Below are positions 6,001-7,784 of a stretch of 7,784 nt of DNA, in pieces. The position numbers were made by a program, and so were the translations under genes. How positions within the stretch are numbered: position 1 is the first letter of the stretch; each line of letters begins with the position of its first letter. The notes beneath the pieces were generated by a model that saw nothing but the letters and a program-made list of their open reading frames with translations, searched no databases and was not told the DNA's origin. The DNA comes from Clostridiaceae bacterium UBA6085 (GTDB taxonomy: Bacteria; Bacillota; Clostridia; Clostridiales; Clostridiaceae), in contig DIXH01000033.1 in assembly GCA_002428605.1 (NCBI GenBank), forward strand, positions 12,169 through 19,952. The letters are read 5' to 3'.

Positions 6001-7176
6001 TCACTTCAGAAGGTCAAGGGCCTTCAGTGCAAGTTCCTTTGCTTCATCAAGGTTCTTGTCCGACTTTTCCCAGTTGTGGAATCCCTCGCTGTTCTCAACG
6101 AAAACGAAGTCCCACTTGAACTGGGCCTGTCTGTGCAGCTCCCTGACCTCATCAAGCTTTTCCTTTGACAGCTTCCCGTCCTTTACAGCCTTGTCCAGCT
6201 CGGTTATGAGCTGCTGTATCACCTTTGCAACCTCTTCAGTCTTCTCATAGACACCCTTCTGGATGCTCTCCACCATTGATGTCATTGAGGCTTCCGTCTC
6301 ACCTGCATGGCACTTGAGGCATGATTCCTTTATCGACAGGAGAGGGCTTGTCCAGTGATGAGAGTTGAAGGATTCAAGCTTTTCGCCCTTTACTTCAGGC
6401 ATATGGCAGGCAACGCAGGTAACTCCCATGCTGCTGTGGATGCTGCCCTGGTAGGTCTCGAATTCCGGGTGCTGTGCCTTGAGCATTTCGGTACCCGTCC
6501 TCGGGTGGACCCAGTCTGAATATCCTATCCCATCATAGTATGCAAGCATGTCATCAGTGTCGAAGCCCTTTGCAAGAGGCAGTATTACCTCCTTGGTATC
6601 AGGCGCAAGATAGTACTCCACATGACACTGGGCACAGGCCTGCTGTCCCGGGGCAATCTCAAGCTTCGCGGCGGTAAGTGCAGTAGTCAGGTGGGCTCTT
6701 GTAACGTTGACGACACCCGGTTCATTCATGTGGCAGTCATAGCAGCTGATGGTCTCAAAGTCCTCTTTTACCGTTGCAGCAAAATCAAGTGAATTCGCCT
6801 TTATCCCTTCCTTGTTGAGGAGTGCAACGAAGTCACTGGTCTTGCAGGCAAGGCAGCTTGCGGCAGCCTTCGGCCTCTCTGTTGCAATGACATCCTCCAG
6901 GGCATAGAGATGCCCCCTTGCCCCAAGGTACTCTACGCTGAAGCCGTAGCCTTCATAGAATTCCTTCAGATATGGGTGCTTCTCAAGATAATCGGTCTGA
7001 ATAGAACCACCGTATGCTGTCGCATTCATCTGGCTGTTCTCAAGGTAGGTTGCGTAGACGTCCGGATGCTTGGACTGCCAGTCCTTTGCAGAGATCATCT
7101 CCTCCTCCTTACCCGAGCAGCCTGCCAGGATGAATAGTGCGGACACAAAAAGCAGAAGCAGAAACTTCCTCCTCAT
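6001..7176 (-). CDS. nrfA: Pentaheme cytochrome c nitrite reductase NrfA (ammonia-forming), lipoprotein form
   Basis: NrfA carries out the six-electron reduction of nitrite to ammonium on the outer face of the membrane. All five heme sites are present: CLACK (108-112, the catalytic heme with lysine as ligand), CYDCH (145-149), CAQCH (181-185), CVACH (254-258) and CLKCH (286-290). By comparison with E. coli NrfA, R87 (in ARGH), Y188 (in VEYY) and H236 (in KAQHPE) match the active-site Arg, Tyr and His. E187, Y188, K233 and Q235 match the calcium ligands. I chose the ATG at 7176 (391 residues). It has AAGGAAG at 7183-7189 and begins directly with a lipoprotein signal, MRRKF then a hydrophobic core to LAGC with Cys20. 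The in-frame ATG at 7221 lacks a ribosome binding site and would add 15 residues before the signal. It is shorter than E. coli NrfA (478). No nrfH is adjacent; resB and ccsA follow. Confidence 0.96.
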   Translation of the reverse strand: MRRKFLLLLFVSALFILAGCSGKEEEMISAKDWQSKHPDVYATYLENSQMNATAYGGSIQTDYLEKHPYLKEFYEGYGFSVEYLGARGHLYALEDVIATERPKAAASCLACKTSDFVALLNKEGIKANSLDFAATVKEDFETISCYDCHMNEPGVVNVTRAHLTTALTAAKLEIAPGQQACAQCHVEYYLAPDTKEVILPLAKGFDTDDMLAYYDGIGYSDWVHPRTGTEMLKAQHPEFETYQGSIHSSMGVTCVACHMPEVKGEKLESFNSHHWTSPLLSIKESCLKCHAGETEASMTSMVESIQKGVYEKTEEVAKVIQQLITELDKAVKDGKLSKEKLDEVRELHRQAQFKWDFVFVENSEGFHNWEKSDKNLDEAKELALKALDLLK

Positions 7177-7231
7177 GGCACACTTCCTTTCAGGTCTTAA
7201 CCTCCCGTGTAATTGAACCAATATTCAGTTA

Positions 7232-7259
7232 ATTATTATCGCTAACTATAGTATATCAA
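7232..7259 (-). promoter_or_regulatory. Candidate nrfA promoter
   Basis: On the minus strand TTGATA (7254-7259) and AATAAT (7232-7237) are separated by 16 bases, each with five of six consensus matches. The predicted start near 7225 gives a leader of about 49 bases before the ATG. The AT-rich stretch also offers TATACT and TATAGT as alternative -10 boxes, so the exact promoter is uncertain. The preceding topoisomerase gene ends in a strong terminator, so a promoter must lie in 7177-7310. Confidence 0.4.
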
Positions 7260-7310
7260 TCAGCAGACTTAAGTTAAAGATGCCATCATTGAACATTATG
7301 TTAAGAGAAA

Positions 7311-7343
7311 GGCAGGACCTGCAAAGTTCGTGCAGGTCCTGCC
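7311..7343 (-). terminator. Intrinsic terminator of the topoisomerase A-subunit gene
   Basis: A perfect 13-bp stem (7311-7323 with 7331-7343) closes a 7-base loop. On the minus strand it is followed by a short pyrimidine tract (TTTCTCTT). It lies 18 bases past the stop codon of the gene at the right edge and separates it from nrfA. Confidence 0.8.
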
Positions 7344-7361
7344 CTAAAGTATGATGCTTAT

Positions 7362-7784
7362 CTAGATTATATCAGCCTTGCTCACCTTGTCTCCAAGCAC
7401 CACCATGAACACATTCTTTCCCCTGGCAGCCCTGTTCTGGAGCTTGATGTCCTCCAGAGGCACCTTCTTGTCAGGGAAGCCCTTAGATGAGAGTACCAGC
7501 TCCTTCTCATTCGTTACTACGGATGCGAAGAATACCCTGTCCTCTTCCTTGAGGTTTATTCCCACGACCCCCGATGCGTTCTTTGAGAGCAGTGATATGG
7601 ATTCGGTCTCGAACCTTATTGCCATACCCTTTTCAGTCACCATCAGCATGGAAGCGGATATGCTTCCCGGGAATGCTCCGGCGTATGCGAGGCGGTCGCC
7701 AGGCTCCTTGAACCTTATGACGCTTCCTGACATTGAGTCACCAACAAAATCAGAAATCGGAGTCCTCTTTACAAGGCCTCCTTC
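7362..7784 (-). CDS. Type II DNA topoisomerase subunit A (GyrA/ParC), C-terminal fragment, runs off the right edge
   Basis: The last 140 residues of a larger protein are present; the frame is open to the window edge, and the internal ATG at 7731-7733 is not its start. The visible part matches the beta-pinwheel C-terminal domain of GyrA/ParC, which wraps DNA. GGLVKRTPISDF at the edge is a typical blade strand, followed by further blade repeats such as MLMVTEKGMAIRF and LVLSSKGFPDKKV. The LQNRAARGKN segment near the C-terminus sits where a GyrA-box-like motif might be expected but differs from the QRRGGKG consensus. This may be a degenerate box in a later blade, or point to ParC or a second GyrA-like paralogue rather than gyrase proper. 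The catalytic domain lies outside the window, so gyrase and topoisomerase IV cannot be told apart here. Confidence 0.85.
   Translation of the reverse strand, partial: EGGLVKRTPISDFVGDSMSGSVIRFKEPGDRLAYAGAFPGSISASMLMVTEKGMAIRFETESISLLSKNASGVVGINLKEEDRVFFASVVTNEKELVLSSKGFPDKKVPLEDIKLQNRAARGKNVFMVVLGDKVSKADII

Noticed and set aside
7177..7221. Longer NrfA start at 7221 (15 extra residues)
   Set aside because: No ribosome binding site precedes it, and the extension puts charged residues before a lipoprotein signal that starts properly at 7176 behind AAGGAAG.
7200..7310. FNR- or Rex-type operator upstream of nrfA
   Set aside because: A TTGAT half-site occurs, but no matching ATCAA half at the right spacing and no TTGTGA-type palindrome; insufficient to claim anaerobic or redox control.
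7362..7733. Stand-alone 123-residue protein starting at the ATG at 7731-7733
   Set aside because: The frame stays open to the window edge and the upstream residues continue the GyrA/ParC repeat, so the ATG is an internal methionine.

Overview
The window looks like ordinary chromosome from an anaerobic Bacillota, most likely class Clostridia. The evidence is strong GGAGG-type ribosome binding sites, heavy use of ATA (Ile) and AGG/AGA (Arg) codons, a lone energy-coupling-factor S component, a System II (ResB/CcsA) cytochrome c assembly pair, and a lipoprotein form of pentaheme nitrite reductase. Base composition looks close to balanced by eye; I did not compute it. I see no tRNA, rRNA, CRISPR array, transposase or phage gene. 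This is a taxonomic inference only.

Layout, left to right: (1) a plus-strand ECF transporter S component (47-529), ending at a bidirectional terminator shared with (2) the convergent minus-strand recJ (657-2411), a single-strand DNA exonuclease. (3) A divergent intergenic region holds promoters for recJ and for a plus-strand GNAT acetyltransferase (2577-3080). That gene probably starts at TTG and ends in an unusually long, perfect hairpin terminator. (4) On the minus strand lies a respiratory block, read from right to left: nrfA (6001-7176), resB (4673-5944) and ccsA (3843-4673), followed by a DJ-1/PfpI family gene (3187-3765) that also has its own promoter. (5) At the right edge is the C-terminal part of a type II topoisomerase A subunit (7362 to the edge), closed by a strong terminator just before the nrfA promoter region.

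The biological centre is nrfA-resB-ccsA. NrfA reduces nitrite to ammonium with five c-type hemes, one of them bound through a CxxCK motif. ResB and CcsA form the membrane complex that exports heme and attaches it to apocytochromes outside the cell, so the locus pairs one multiheme enzyme with the machinery to mature it. Two points stand out. The usual electron-donor gene nrfH is not beside nrfA. An intrinsic terminator sits between nrfA and resB, so close to the resB ribosome binding site that no promoter fits between, which suggests resB-ccsA is expressed by controlled read-through.

I do not see a wholly new system. The most useful leads are the nrfH-less lipoprotein NrfA with its own assembly proteins, and the nrfA/resB attenuator-like hairpin.
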